5,314 bases of DNA from Myxococcales bacterium (GTDB lineage: Bacteria > Myxococcota_A > Polyangia > Fen-1088), in NCBI GenBank assembly GCA_003161835.1, contig PMNO01000528.1:14706-20019 (forward strand), given 5' to 3'. This document shows positions 5,221 through 5,314 of this stretch, piece after piece (within the stretch, counting starts at the first letter, position 1; every line of letters begins with the position of its first letter). Below the pieces are notes generated by a model that ran no database searches, was not told where the DNA came from, and was given only the letters and a program-made list of their open reading frames with translations. The position numbers and the translations under genes were made by a program.

Positions 5221-5314
5221 TGCCGCGCCTGCCACCACCGGACACCGACCTGGTCGAACGGCGAGAGATCTTGGACGCCAATGGTGTCGGGCGCGCCCTA
5301 CGTCGTATGGCCTA
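5220..5314 (+). CDS. pyrR: PyrR, pyrimidine operon regulator/uracil phosphoribosyltransferase, N-terminal fragment
   Basis: Only 31 complete codons are visible before the window edge. After a short leader (MPRLPPPDTDLVER) comes REILDANGVGRALRRMA. It fits the PyrR N-terminal pattern in which I/V-L-D is followed by a few residues, then R-A-L-x-R-x-A-x-E-I. PyrR senses UMP and PRPP to control pyrimidine biosynthesis genes, in many bacteria by binding mRNA, and can also make UMP from uracil. The PRPP-binding loop and RNA-binding residues are beyond the edge, so the call rests on this one motif. Another type I phosphoribosyltransferase is the main alternative. pyrB or other pyrimidine genes would be expected downstream. 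The ATG at 5220 places the motif at the normal distance from the N-terminus. An in-frame TTG at 5181 is a less likely start. Confidence 0.72.
   Translation, partial: MPRLPPPDTDLVERREILDANGVGRALRRMA

Overview
This is a high-GC window (roughly two-thirds G+C by eye). It looks like chromosomal DNA from a myxobacterium-like member of the Myxococcota/Deltaproteobacteria. That guess rests on the strong G/C preference at third codon positions, a very cysteine-rich lipoprotein with a Gly/Asp/Ala-rich linker, and a partner outer-membrane protein with a Pro/Ala-rich N-terminus. The assignment is inferred from style, not from a database match.

Layout from left to right. (1) Positions 1-162, + strand: the C-terminal tail of SecF, cut by the window edge. 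(2) Positions 195-2234, - strand: a two-gene unit read right to left. A short CinA N-terminal-domain protein comes first and histidyl-tRNA synthetase (hisS) follows 21 bases later, behind a good ribosome binding site. hisS ends tail to tail with secF, with only 32 bases between the stops. (3) Positions 2235-2282: a 48-base divergent intergenic gap with a perfect 10-base palindrome. (4) Positions 2283-5171, + strand: two genes 9 bases apart. One encodes a 636-residue lipoprotein with 63 cysteines. The other encodes a 322-residue predicted outer-membrane beta-barrel protein ending in Phe. (5) Positions 5220-5314, + strand: the first 31 codons of pyrR, cut by the right edge.

The secF, hisS and pyrR genes are ordinary housekeeping genes (protein export, translation, pyrimidine control). 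The lipoprotein/barrel pair is the accessory part and the best candidate for something undescribed: two envelope proteins, probably co-translated, sitting between housekeeping units. Nothing in the sequence reveals their substrate or partner.

The clearest anomaly is a sharply bounded 72-base AT-rich island inside the CinA-like gene. There the third codon position flips from almost all G/C to 75% A/T while the family motif is kept. I see no tRNA, rRNA, CRISPR array, insertion sequence or convincing intrinsic terminator.
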